NCBI GenBank assembly: GCA_945878135.1
Contig: CAMDUL010000026.1
Location: 1-38,967 of the forward strand
DNA: 38,967 nucleotides
Direction of reading: 5' to 3'
DNA from: Chthoniobacter flavus
GTDB taxonomy: Bacteria; Verrucomicrobiota; Verrucomicrobiia; Chthoniobacterales; JACTMZ01
Below the pieces are notes generated by a model, which did not search any database, was not told where the DNA came from, and saw nothing but the letters and a program-made list of their open reading frames with translations. Of this stretch, positions 6,780-12,954 are shown piece after piece (within the stretch, counting starts at the first letter, position 1; each line of letters starts with the position of its first letter). Position numbers and translations under genes: made by a program.

Positions 6780-9359
6780 ATGAAAAACATCCTCTCCCTC
6801 CTCGTGGCCGCGCTGGCCGTCGCCTCCACCGCCGCCGCGGCTCCCATCCTCCGCATCACCGAAGTGATGAGTTCGTCCGGACCCGGCGGCACGGAGGACT
6901 GGTTCGAATTGACCAACTACGGCGACACGGTCGCGGATATCACGGGCTACAAGATGGATGACAATTCGTTCAGCTTCGCCGCCTCGGTCCCGCTCAATGG
7001 CGTCACCTCCATCGCGCCCGGCGAGTCTGTCATATTTCTCGAATCGTCCGGCGGTGCCGCGATCCCGGGCTTCGAGACCTTCTGGACTCTCGCTGGCGTG
7101 CCGATCGGCTACTACTCTGGCAGCGGCGTGGGCTTCAGCTCGGGCGGCGACGGCGTCGTGGTTTTCGATGCGCTCGGTGTCGAAGTCACACCGCGGACCA
7201 GCTTCGGAGCCGCCACCACGGGAAAGTCCTTCTACTGGGCCTACACTCCCTCCGGCGAAGCGGTGGCGACCGAGTCGGGCAAAGTGAGCGCCAACGGCTT
7301 GCTCGACGGGCAGTCCACCTTCACCACGACCGGAGCCGTGCCGAACACCGGTTCGCCCGGCACCGCCGCCACCATCGTGCCTGCGGAAATCGCGACCCTT
7401 TACTGGACGGCCAATGGCACCGCGCTCGGCGGTCATGGTCTCTGGACCGTTGCCGGTGCGAATTGGTCTACGAATACTTCGCCCGTCTCGGGCACCGCGT
7501 GGATCGCGGGCAAGGAGGCTTCGTTCGGGGGGACCGCCGGCACCGTGCAGGTGAACACGGCGCAATCGGCGCGCGCCCTCGCGTTCACGGTCGGCGGCTA
7601 CACGCTCTCCGGCAGCGGCAGCATCACGCTCTCCGACGGCATTGTCGCCGTGTCCTCGAATGACACCGCGACCATCTCCGCCGCGCTGGCCGGCACCAAC
7701 GGGCTGACCGGCTTCGGCTCCGGCACGATCGTCCTTTCCGGAGCCAACACCTACGAGGGAACCACTTCCGTCGCCCTCGGCTCCATGGTCCTCGGTGCGT
7801 CGCAGGGTCTTCCCTCCGGCTCGCTCGTCACCACCGCGCGCTTCACCACCTTCGATTTCGGCGGCCACGGCGCGACGGTCGGCGGTCTCGGCGGGGTGGG
7901 GACCTTCACCAATTTCAGCGGAACCCTCACCGTCAATGTCGCCGGCAGCGGCAACGTCCGCCTCGACGGCCATTTGAGCGGCGCGGGCGATGTCATCATC
8001 GACTCCGACGGCACCGGGGCGCAGCGTTTTGACAGCTCGGCGCAGTCCCGCCTCGACGGCGCGCTCAAGGATTACACCGGACGCACCATCGTGCGCCGCG
8101 GTTTGTTGCAGGTCGATGCGACCGGCGACCCCGTCTTCAACGGCGTGCCGGTCGCCACGGCGGAAGTCGTGGTCGAAGGCACTTCCGAGCTCTCCCGCGG
8201 CGAACTCGTGCTGGCCGGTGACGGCGGCGTCTACGAATTCGGGGCCGACCTCCCGCAGTTGCCCGTCATCACCCTCGCCGGCGGCACCCTTGGCAACGAA
8301 GCGCGCGAGGTCGTTGATCTTTACAACGACATCCTCGTCACCGGCACCGGCTCGGTCATCTCCTCGCGCGGCGCGGGCGACGGAGTCGCGACCTTCGACG
8401 GCGAGTTCCAGTATTGGGGCGTGCTCGGCGGCACCGGCACCCTGCGCAAGTCCGGCCAGGGTGTTCTCATCCTGCACGAAGCCGCCGATTTCGCCGGTCC
8501 GTGGGACGTCGCCAACGGCACCCTCGAGGTGCCGGCCGGCGGCGCGACCGGCAGCGGACCGGTGACCGTCACCCGCACGGTCACACCCGAGGGCGAAGAG
8601 TGGGGCGTGCTGCGCGGACGCGGCACCGCGGGCGGGAATGTCTCGGTGGGCGGCGAACTCGACCTGCTGGCCGAAACCGGACGCCTGACCATCGGCGGTG
8701 ATCTCGACCTGCTGTCCGGCGGCGTCCTGCGATTCCATTTCTTCGGCGAAGCCGTGCCGTCCGTGCGCGCCATCGCGACCGGCACCTTCCGCGCGCAACC
8801 TGGCGCGATGCTCCATGTCGAGGGCCCCGCGGTGGCCGGAACTTACCCGGTCCTGCTCGCCTCGGGCGGTCTCGCCGGCGCCTCGTCGGTCACCGTGACC
8901 GGACTCGAGGGAACCGGGTTGGCCGGGGTGGTGGCCGCGGAGGGCAACACGCTCGTGCTGACCATCGCCGCGGACACCGGGGAGACCTACGCCTCGTGGT
9001 CGGGTGGCGTGCCCCCGGGCGACGATGTCAACGGCAACGGTTACACCGCCCTCGAGGAATTCGCCCTCGGCGCGGCCGCCCCGGGCGCATCTTTCTTCAC
9101 GCCCGTGCAAGGCCTGACGAATTCCGGCGGGACGAATTTCCTCACCCTCACCGCGGTCGTGCGGACCAACGGCACGGGGTTGACTGTGACCGGACAAGCG
9201 GCCGCCGACCTGGCCGTGCCCGGGTCGTGGACCGTAGACGGCGTGGGCTTCATCGCCACGACCAATAGTGTCCCCGACGGTTGCCAGGAGCGCATTTATC
9301 GCACCCCCGCCACCGGAACCCGCAAATTCCTGCGCCTGCGCATGGAACTGGCCCCGTGA
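6780..9359 (+). CDS. Lamin-tail domain and autotransporter-associated beta-strand repeat protein
   Basis: Exported protein of 859 residues. A signal peptide (MKNILSLLVAALAVASTAAA) is followed by a lamin-tail domain at about 22-130 (ITEVMSSSGPGGTEDWFEL, TGYKMDD, APGESVIFLE), a module found in many secreted nucleases and adhesins. Residues from about 200 on are beta-strand repeats of the PATR type (LYWTANGTALGG, GTIVLSGANTYEGTTSV, LRKSGQGVLIL). The end is not PEP-CTERM: a calcium-site-like DVNGNGYTALEEFALG is followed by about 100 residues ending FLRLRMELAP, a layout shared with the 26272 gene. It is the last gene of the phytase-pseudopilin operon, so it is probably a surface or exported cargo of the same pathway. 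Confidence 0.85.
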   Translation: MKNILSLLVAALAVASTAAAAPILRITEVMSSSGPGGTEDWFELTNYGDTVADITGYKMDDNSFSFAASVPLNGVTSIAPGESVIFLESSGGAAIPGFETFWTLAGVPIGYYSGSGVGFSSGGDGVVVFDALGVEVTPRTSFGAATTGKSFYWAYTPSGEAVATESGKVSANGLLDGQSTFTTTGAVPNTGSPGTAATIVPAEIATLYWTANGTALGGHGLWTVAGANWSTNTSPVSGTAWIAGKEASFGGTAGTVQVNTAQSARALAFTVGGYTLSGSGSITLSDGIVAVSSNDTATISAALAGTNGLTGFGSGTIVLSGANTYEGTTSVALGSMVLGASQGLPSGSLVTTARFTTFDFGGHGATVGGLGGVGTFTNFSGTLTVNVAGSGNVRLDGHLSGAGDVIIDSDGTGAQRFDSSAQSRLDGALKDYTGRTIVRRGLLQVDATGDPVFNGVPVATAEVVVEGTSELSRGELVLAGDGGVYEFGADLPQLPVITLAGGTLGNEAREVVDLYNDILVTGTGSVISSRGAGDGVATFDGEFQYWGVLGGTGTLRKSGQGVLILHEAADFAGPWDVANGTLEVPAGGATGSGPVTVTRTVTPEGEEWGVLRGRGTAGGNVSVGGELDLLAETGRLTIGGDLDLLSGGVLRFHFFGEAVPSVRAIATGTFRAQPGAMLHVEGPAVAGTYPVLLASGGLAGASSVTVTGLEGTGLAGVVAAEGNTLVLTIAADTGETYASWSGGVPPGDDVNGNGYTALEEFALGAAAPGASFFTPVQGLTNSGGTNFLTLTAVVRTNGTGLTVTGQAAADLAVPGSWTVDGVGFIATTNSVPDGCQERIYRTPATGTRKFLRLRMELAP

Positions 9360-9381
9360 CCGCGGCACCCGGCCCCGCACT

Positions 9382-9399
9382 TGTGACAAAGAGTTCACA
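9382..9399 (+). promoter_or_regulatory. 18-bp palindromic operator, copy 4
   Basis: TGTGACAAAGAGTTCACA, 100 nt upstream of the PEP-CTERM gene at 9499. As with copy 3 there is no TTGTCA at the 9-nt position; CAACT and TCCCG are shared with the sequence after copy 3, suggesting a promoter subclass. Confidence 0.7.
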
Positions 9400-9498
9400 A
9401 CTTAAGCCTCCCGCGGTCCCCGGTTGCCTTTACCGTGTGACTTCCGCAAGGTCGTCTGCGCGGCATCATCCAACCGACCAAAAACCATCCATCCAACC

Positions 9499-10284
9499 AT
9501 GAAAAAACTCCTCACCACAATCGCGCTCGCGGGCGCGATCACCACGGGCGTGCAAGCGCAGGCCATCATCACGCAGTGGAATTTCCAGACCGTCTCCGAA
9601 GGTGTGACCAACGGGACGGCCACGCCGAACATCGGCAACGGCACTGTTTCCTTGATCGGCGGCACGACCGGCGGGACTTTCAACTCCGGCAGCGGATCGA
9701 GCGATCCGGTGCAAAGCGGTTTCGGATACCAGACCACGACCTATCCCGCGCAAAGCACGGCCAGCGGAACGGCCGGTGTGCGCTTCGATCTGTCCACCGC
9801 CGGATTCACCAGCCCGACTTATGACGGCATCCTGTTGAGCTTCGACTTGCGGACCAGCAACACCTCAAGCCGTTGGTTCCGTCTGGATTACACCGTCGAT
9901 GGCGGCGCCAACTGGAATCTCGGCACTGCGACCATACTCGGCGATCCGGCGGCGAGCGCGGGCGACACCTTCCATAACGCCAACACCCTGCTCATCTCGG
10001 ATCTCGCGGCCCTCGACAATCCCGACTTCGGCTTCCGCGTGGTCAGCGTGTTCTCGCCGGACGCTTTCACCCAGGTCAACGGCGGTGTCAACTATGCGGC
10101 GGATACCGCTTACGAAGTGGCGCGGAACGGCCAGTCGGGCACTTCCTCCGCTTACGCCGGCGGGACTTGGCGGTTCGACATGGCCACGGCCACGGCTGTC
10201 CCCGAGCCCGGCACCTACGCGCTGCTCGCCTTGGCCGGCGCCGGCTTTGCCGCTTACCGCTTCCGCCGCCGCGCGCGCCGCTGA
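9499..10284 (+). CDS. PEP-CTERM sorting domain protein
   Basis: Exported protein of 261 residues, third member of the short cassette family. ATG 9499 starts the signal peptide MKKLLTTIALAGAITTGVQA, close to that of the 3393 gene. The mature domain looks like a jelly-roll (ILLSFDLRTSNTSSRW, RLDYTVDGGANW, then FGFRVVSVF), a layout repeated inside the giant PATR protein at 17041. The C-terminus is AVPEPGTYALLALAG, helix, RFRRRARR: the usual PEP-S is PEP-G here. The same GGCACTCCA + hairpin block follows. The ligand is unknown; membership of the exosortase substrate class is well supported. Confidence 0.9.
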   Translation: MKKLLTTIALAGAITTGVQAQAIITQWNFQTVSEGVTNGTATPNIGNGTVSLIGGTTGGTFNSGSGSSDPVQSGFGYQTTTYPAQSTASGTAGVRFDLSTAGFTSPTYDGILLSFDLRTSNTSSRWFRLDYTVDGGANWNLGTATILGDPAASAGDTFHNANTLLISDLAALDNPDFGFRVVSVFSPDAFTQVNGGVNYAADTAYEVARNGQSGTSSAYAGGTWRFDMATATAVPEPGTYALLALAGAGFAAYRFRRRARR

Positions 10285-10311
10285 TTTCATTCCCCTGGTT
10301 GGCACTCCACG

Positions 10312-10342
10312 CACAGGCGCCTTCGTGAGAAGGCGCCTTTTT
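10312..10342 (+). terminator. Rho-independent terminator, PEP cassette copy 3
   Basis: GGCGCCTTC-GTGA-GAAGGCGCC followed by TTTTT. This copy of the conserved hairpin has a proper U-tract, supporting terminator function for the whole set. Outer stem bases seen in copies 1 and 2 are replaced by the T run. Confidence 0.85.
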
Positions 10343-10382
10343 GCTGTCATAAAAAACGGCGGTGCCGGGCGCACGACTCCGA

Positions 10383-10544
10383 TCAGCGCGCGACGAGCAG
10401 CGCGGCGGCTGCGGCCAGTGCGCAGGCGCCGAGGACCGCCGCGTAAGCGATGCGGCGGCTCCAGGGGAACGGATCCCACGTCTGGCAGCGAGCGCAATAC
10501 CCTTTGACCGCCGATCCCGAACGGCAACGTTGGCAACGAGGCAT
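10383..10544 (-). CDS. 53-residue zinc-ribbon single-span membrane protein
   Basis: The ORF MPRCQRCRSGSAVKG...VAR has two Cys pairs (CQRC at 4-7 and CARC at 17-20) forming a compact zinc ribbon, then WDPFPWSRR and one hydrophobic helix (about 33-51) ending in Arg. A cytoplasmic zinc ribbon tethered by a C-terminal membrane anchor is the likely topology. A strong GTGAC-N6-GTCAC palindrome lies 46 nt upstream. The longer reading from 10736 runs through REP-like DNA and is not credible. No homologous function is recognised. The gene at 35180 has the reverse order, membrane helix then zinc ribbon. Confidence 0.6.
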   Translation of the reverse strand: MPRCQRCRSGSAVKGYCARCQTWDPFPWSRRIAYAAVLGACALAAAAALLVAR

Positions 10545-10589
10545 GACTCGAGGATAAATGCGCCGCCCGTTTCCGGGCGAGTTCCGCGC

Positions 10590-10607
10590 GGTGACGATTG
10601 TGTCACG
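10590..10607 (-). promoter_or_regulatory. 18-bp palindrome upstream of the zinc-ribbon gene
   Basis: GTGACGATTGTGTCAC is a palindrome with the same half-site spacing as TGTGAC-N6-GTTCACA. It lies 46 nt before the ATG of the divergent small gene. The outermost T/A pair is not conserved and no -35 is seen at 9 nt, so membership in the same regulon is tentative. Confidence 0.4.
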
Positions 10608-10690
10608 CGGCGGGAATGGAGAACAGCTTCGGCGACGCGCGGGTGGCGGGCGAGACCGAACCTGAAAAGGTTGCGGACTTTGGCACTCAA

Positions 10691-10773
10691 GGTAGGGACG
10701 AGCGGCCCGCTCGTCCGCGCTCTGCAAAACGGACACGCGGCGCTCCGGTTCAGAGAGGCCGCGTGTCCCTACC
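10691..10773. repeat. REP-like pair in cruciform arrangement
   Basis: Outer arms GGTAGGGAC (10691-10699) and GTCCCTACC (10765-10773) enclose GGACGAGCG-GCC-CGCTCGTCC (10696-10716) and a second hairpin with GGACACGCGG/CCGCGTGTCC arms (10731-10768). It uses the same two stem words as the pair at 4207, in swapped order. Confidence 0.65.
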
Positions 10774-10803
10774 CGCCGATCGTCATTCCCGAGTCCGTCC
10801 GCC

Positions 10804-10825
10804 GCGGCGGGGACGCCGCTTCTAC
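10804..10825 (-). repeat. Single REP-like element
   Basis: On the minus strand this reads GTAG followed by AAGCGGCG-TCCC-CGCCGC, the same stem as in the pair at 37812. It is an unpaired copy. Confidence 0.5.
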
Positions 10826-10873
10826 TTTAAGAGCGCTGCGACGCTCTGAGTCGTCCGGTGGATCGCTCTTAAA

Positions 10874-10901
10874 ACTTACAGACCTACAAACTTAAAACTC
10901 C
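10874..10901. repeat. Imperfect heptamer repeat
   Basis: ACTTACA GACCTAC AAACTTA AAACTCC: four consecutive 7-mers with the core AC at a fixed phase. It ends 9 nt before the stop codon of the ribbon-helix-helix gene. Confidence 0.45.
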
Positions 10902-10909
10902 TCCGATGT

Positions 10910-11155
10910 CTAGGCTTTCGCCGCGGCGAAGCGCTCGGCGAGCACGATTTTGATCAAGCTTTGGTAGGGCACGTCGCGGCGGTTGGCTTCGCGTTTGATG
11001 GCGTGAAGCAACGGCGCCGGCATACGCAGGGAGATGGTCTCGGTGCTCCCTTTGAGGTTGGGAAGAATGACCTTCTGCACTTTCGACCAATCCAGCGCGC
11101 GGCCTTCGCGCGCGGACATTGTCGGGACGCGCAGGGGTTTACTTGTGGTCTTCAC
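10910..11155 (-). CDS. Ribbon-helix-helix (CopG/BrnA-like) DNA-binding protein
   Basis: Small basic protein of about 81 residues whose C-terminal half (ISLRMPAPLLHAIKREANRR, then VPYQSLIKIVLAERF) is a typical ribbon-helix-helix fold: a beta strand with alternating polar residues followed by two helices. Such proteins serve as antitoxins and autorepressors, BrnA being a close analogue. GTG 11155 is chosen because GAGGAAAGGT lies just upstream; ATG 11119 is an alternative. It is the third gene of a unit with the HigB- and HigA-like genes on the same strand, 17 nt after HigA. No separate BrnT-like toxin is present, so it may be an orphan antitoxin or a regulator of the pair. Confidence 0.75.
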   Translation of the reverse strand: MKTTSKPLRVPTMSAREGRALDWSKVQKVILPNLKGSTETISLRMPAPLLHAIKREANRRDVPYQSLIKIVLAERFAAAKA

Positions 11156-11172
11156 ACCTTTCCTCACGCACC

Positions 11173-11469
11173 TCACGCCGCCAGTTTGGTGAAGTCGCTT
11201 TTGACTTTGGCGGTGATGCGGTGGGCTTGCTTCATGAGGCGGCGGAAGTCGCAATTCGTTTGCATGTTGAACCAGAACTGCGGGCTCTGTTTGAAAAACT
11301 TGCCCAGCTTGAGAGACATCTCCGGCGTGACGGCACGACGCCCGAGCACGATTTCATTGATGCTGCGCGGGCTCACGCCCAAGGCCCGGCCCAAGGCGTT
11401 CTGCGAAATGCCCATCGGCTGGAGGTAGTCTTCGAGCAGGATTTCCCCCGGAGTGATCGGTGTTTTCAT
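11173..11469 (-). CDS. higA: HigA-family antitoxin (HTH, XRE type)
   Basis: Protein of 98 residues. The opening [18 protein letters not shown], followed by [22 protein letters not shown], is the standard HigA helix-turn-helix; the rest is [14 protein letters not shown] and [10 protein letters not shown], also family-typical. It neutralises the HigB toxin and represses the operon. AGGA 8 nt before the ATG is a usable ribosome site. The gene is preceded, within 30 nt, by the HigB-like toxin gene, the toxin-first order characteristic of higBA. Confidence 0.92.
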   Translation of the reverse strand: MKTPITPGEILLEDYLQPMGISQNALGRALGVSPRSINEIVLGRRAVTPEMSLKLGKFFKQSPQFWFNMQTNCDFRRLMKQAHRITAKVKSDFTKLAA

Positions 11470-11471
11470 TA

Positions 11472-11490
11472 CTATATCCTATAGCGCTAT
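11472..11490 (-). promoter_or_regulatory. Overlapping palindromes between higB and higA
   Basis: CTATA-TCC-TATAG (11472-11484) overlaps the perfect palindrome ATAGCGCTAT (11481-11490). In AT-poor surroundings this 19-bp AT-rich patch could be the HigA operator or an internal promoter (minus strand GGATATAGT) that lets antitoxin be made without toxin. Confidence 0.5.
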
Positions 11491-11499
11491 GGGTGGTTG

Positions 11500-11778
11500 T
11501 CAATGGTAGTCGGTAATGCCGACCTCCGCGGGTCCCTGGGCGGTCCAGCGGAAGACGATTCGCCATTGGTCGTTGATCCTGATCGAGTGCCATCCGGCCG
11601 CCCGGCCCTTGAGCGGCTCAAGCCGGTTGCCCGGCGGCACGGCAAGGTCCTGCACCTGTTCCGCCGCATCCACGGCGATCAGCTTGCGCAAGGCAACGCG
11701 GGCGATCTGCGCATAGCGCCGGTTGCTCTCTTTCTCGAACAACTCCGCGGTATCCTCGTCGGCAAAGGAAACGATCAT
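11500..11778 (-). CDS. higB: HigB/RelE-family toxin
   Basis: Protein of 92 residues of the HigB branch of the RelE/ParE superfamily: [15 protein letters not shown] at the start, the central [26 protein letters not shown], and the C-terminal [17 protein letters not shown] followed by VGITDYH, all family signatures. Such toxins cleave mRNA on the ribosome. It is intact and complete, and its antitoxin gene follows directly. Confidence 0.92.
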   Translation of the reverse strand: MIVSFADEDTAELFEKESNRRYAQIARVALRKLIAVDAAEQVQDLAVPPGNRLEPLKGRAAGWHSIRINDQWRIVFRWTAQGPAEVGITDYH

Positions 11779-11907
11779 GCGTGATGATGTCGACCGGGGA
11801 GGGGGCGCTAAAGCGAAATCAGAACGGCCGGAGAGCTCTCACGGAGGGGCGGGGGGCGGGTGGGCTGCGGCGCAAGACGCCGCAGTGGCGAGTGGTCAGT
11901 TCTGAAA

Positions 11908-12029
11908 GCGTCGCGATGGACCTTGCGTCCGTCGAACGCAACGGGCTTTGGCGCGAGGCGCCAAACAAAGTGCGCGCATGCGCTCTTTGGCCCGTTGCGT
12001 TCCACCGGCGCAAGGCCGGTGGCGACGCT
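11908..12029. repeat. Long imperfect inverted repeat, about 38-nt arms
   Basis: AGCGTCGCGATGG...CAACGGGC (11908-11945) pairs with GCCCGTTGCG...GCGACGCT (11990-12029) with a few mismatches. The right arm, read on the minus strand, begins GTAGCGTCGCC and contains the hairpin CCACCGGC-CTTGC-GCCGGTGG, so it belongs to the same REP-like superfamily. Confidence 0.55.
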
Positions 12030-12038
12030 ACATGGAGA

Positions 12039-12093
12039 GGCATCGGCATCCTGCCGATGGTGTGACGGGGATCATCGGCAAGATGCCGATGCC
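12039..12093. repeat. REP-like pair with GTGG boundary
   Basis: Arms 12039-12059 and 12073-12093 match over 21 bp with one mismatch. Each is itself a hairpin, CATCGGCA-TCC-TGCCGATG, and the minus-strand unit is preceded by GTGG, the accepted variant of the REP tetranucleotide. Its stem sequence is unrelated to the other pairs. Confidence 0.6.
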
Positions 12094-12188
12094 ACACTCC
12101 CTGCTTGTGTTATAGTCACCGCCGCGACCAGGTTGATCTCGCCCTCCGGCGATCCCGCTACTCGGCTGTCGCTGCGCTCCAGTCAGGT

Positions 12189-12237
12189 TTCATCCTTCAT
12201 CCTTCTCACTGCATCCTTTCCCTCCTCCCCATACCCT
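12189..12237. repeat. Imperfect heptamer repeat upstream of the glycosyltransferase
   Basis: TTCATCC TTCATCC TTCTCAC TGCATCC TTTCCCT CCTCCCC ATACCCT: seven consecutive 7-mers, two identical, ending 24 nt before the ATG of the GT2 gene. Confidence 0.5.
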
Positions 12238-12261
12238 CCCCCCTGTGCTAGGCTCGGCGCC

Positions 12262-12954
12262 ATGGAAACCACCGGGCGCCAGCTGGCCGTGCTTATGCCG
12301 GTTTACAACGAGGCGGGGACGGTGGCGGAGGTGTTGCGGCGCGTCTTGGCGCAGGCGGCCGTGGCGGAGGTGGTGGTGGTCGATGACGGTTCGACCGATG
12401 CGACGCGCGGCGAGGTCGGGCGGGTCGCGGCGGAGGACCAGCGCGTGCGCCTTCTCGCGCACGCGAGCAATCGCGGCAAAGGCGCCGCCCTGCGCACCGG
12501 GATCGGGGCTCTCACCGCGCCCGTCACGGTGATTCAGGATGCGGACCTTGAGTATGATCCGGCGGAATACGGCGATCTGGTCGCGCCGATTTTGGCCGGA
12601 CGGGCCGATGCGGTCTTCGGTTCGCGTTTCATCGGCGGTCAGGCGCACCGCGTCCTCTATTTCTGGCACATGGCGGGCAACCGGTTGCTCACCCTGCTCT
12701 CCAACATGATGACCAACCTCAACCTCACCGACATGGAATGCGGTCACAAAGCGTTCCTCACCGAGAAGCTGCGCGCCATGCGGTTGCGGGAGGACGGTTT
12801 CGGCATCGAGCCGGAGTTCGCCGCGCAGGCCTCGCGGCTTGGGCTGCGCCTTTATGAAGTGGGCGTGTCTTACAGCGGCCGCACCTACGCCGAGGGGAAA
12901 AAAATCACGTGGCGCGACGGGTTGCGTGCGCTGCTGGTTATTGCGCGGGGCTGA
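12262..12954 (+). CDS. GT2-family glycosyltransferase, polyprenyl-phosphate sugar synthase-like
   Basis: Protein of 230 residues without membrane spans. It has the GT-A signatures of the DPM1-like GT2 family: VLMPVYNEAGTV, VVVDDGSTDAT, RGKGAALRTG, the metal-binding QDADLEYDP, VFGSRFIGG, NLTDMECGHKAF and GFGIEPE, ending with a conserved SYSGRTYAEGKKI block. Members move a sugar from a nucleotide donor to undecaprenyl or dolichyl phosphate on the cytoplasmic face, supplying lipid-linked sugars to membrane glycosyltransferases. Its 3' end overlaps by 17 nt the 3' end of the STT3-like gene on the other strand, so the two are convergent neighbours and may act in one pathway. Family is secure; sugar and acceptor are not known. 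Confidence 0.9.
   Translation: METTGRQLAVLMPVYNEAGTVAEVLRRVLAQAAVAEVVVVDDGSTDATRGEVGRVAAEDQRVRLLAHASNRGKGAALRTGIGALTAPVTVIQDADLEYDPAEYGDLVAPILAGRADAVFGSRFIGGQAHRVLYFWHMAGNRLLTLLSNMMTNLNLTDMECGHKAFLTEKLRAMRLREDGFGIEPEFAAQASRLGLRLYEVGVSYSGRTYAEGKKITWRDGLRALLVIARG

Noticed and set aside
5577..9398. Very long minus-strand ORF (1273 codons) opposite the phytase-pseudopilin-PATR operon
   Set aside because: It is a GC-rich antisense shadow: the plus-strand frames have signal peptides, family motifs and coupled starts, while the minus product is low-complexity Gly/Arg/Glu/Ala with no domain.
12105..12120. TGTG-N-TCAC-like sequence before the glycosyltransferase
   Set aside because: Half-site spacing is shorter than 18 bp and the arms are not symmetric, so it was not counted among the palindrome copies.
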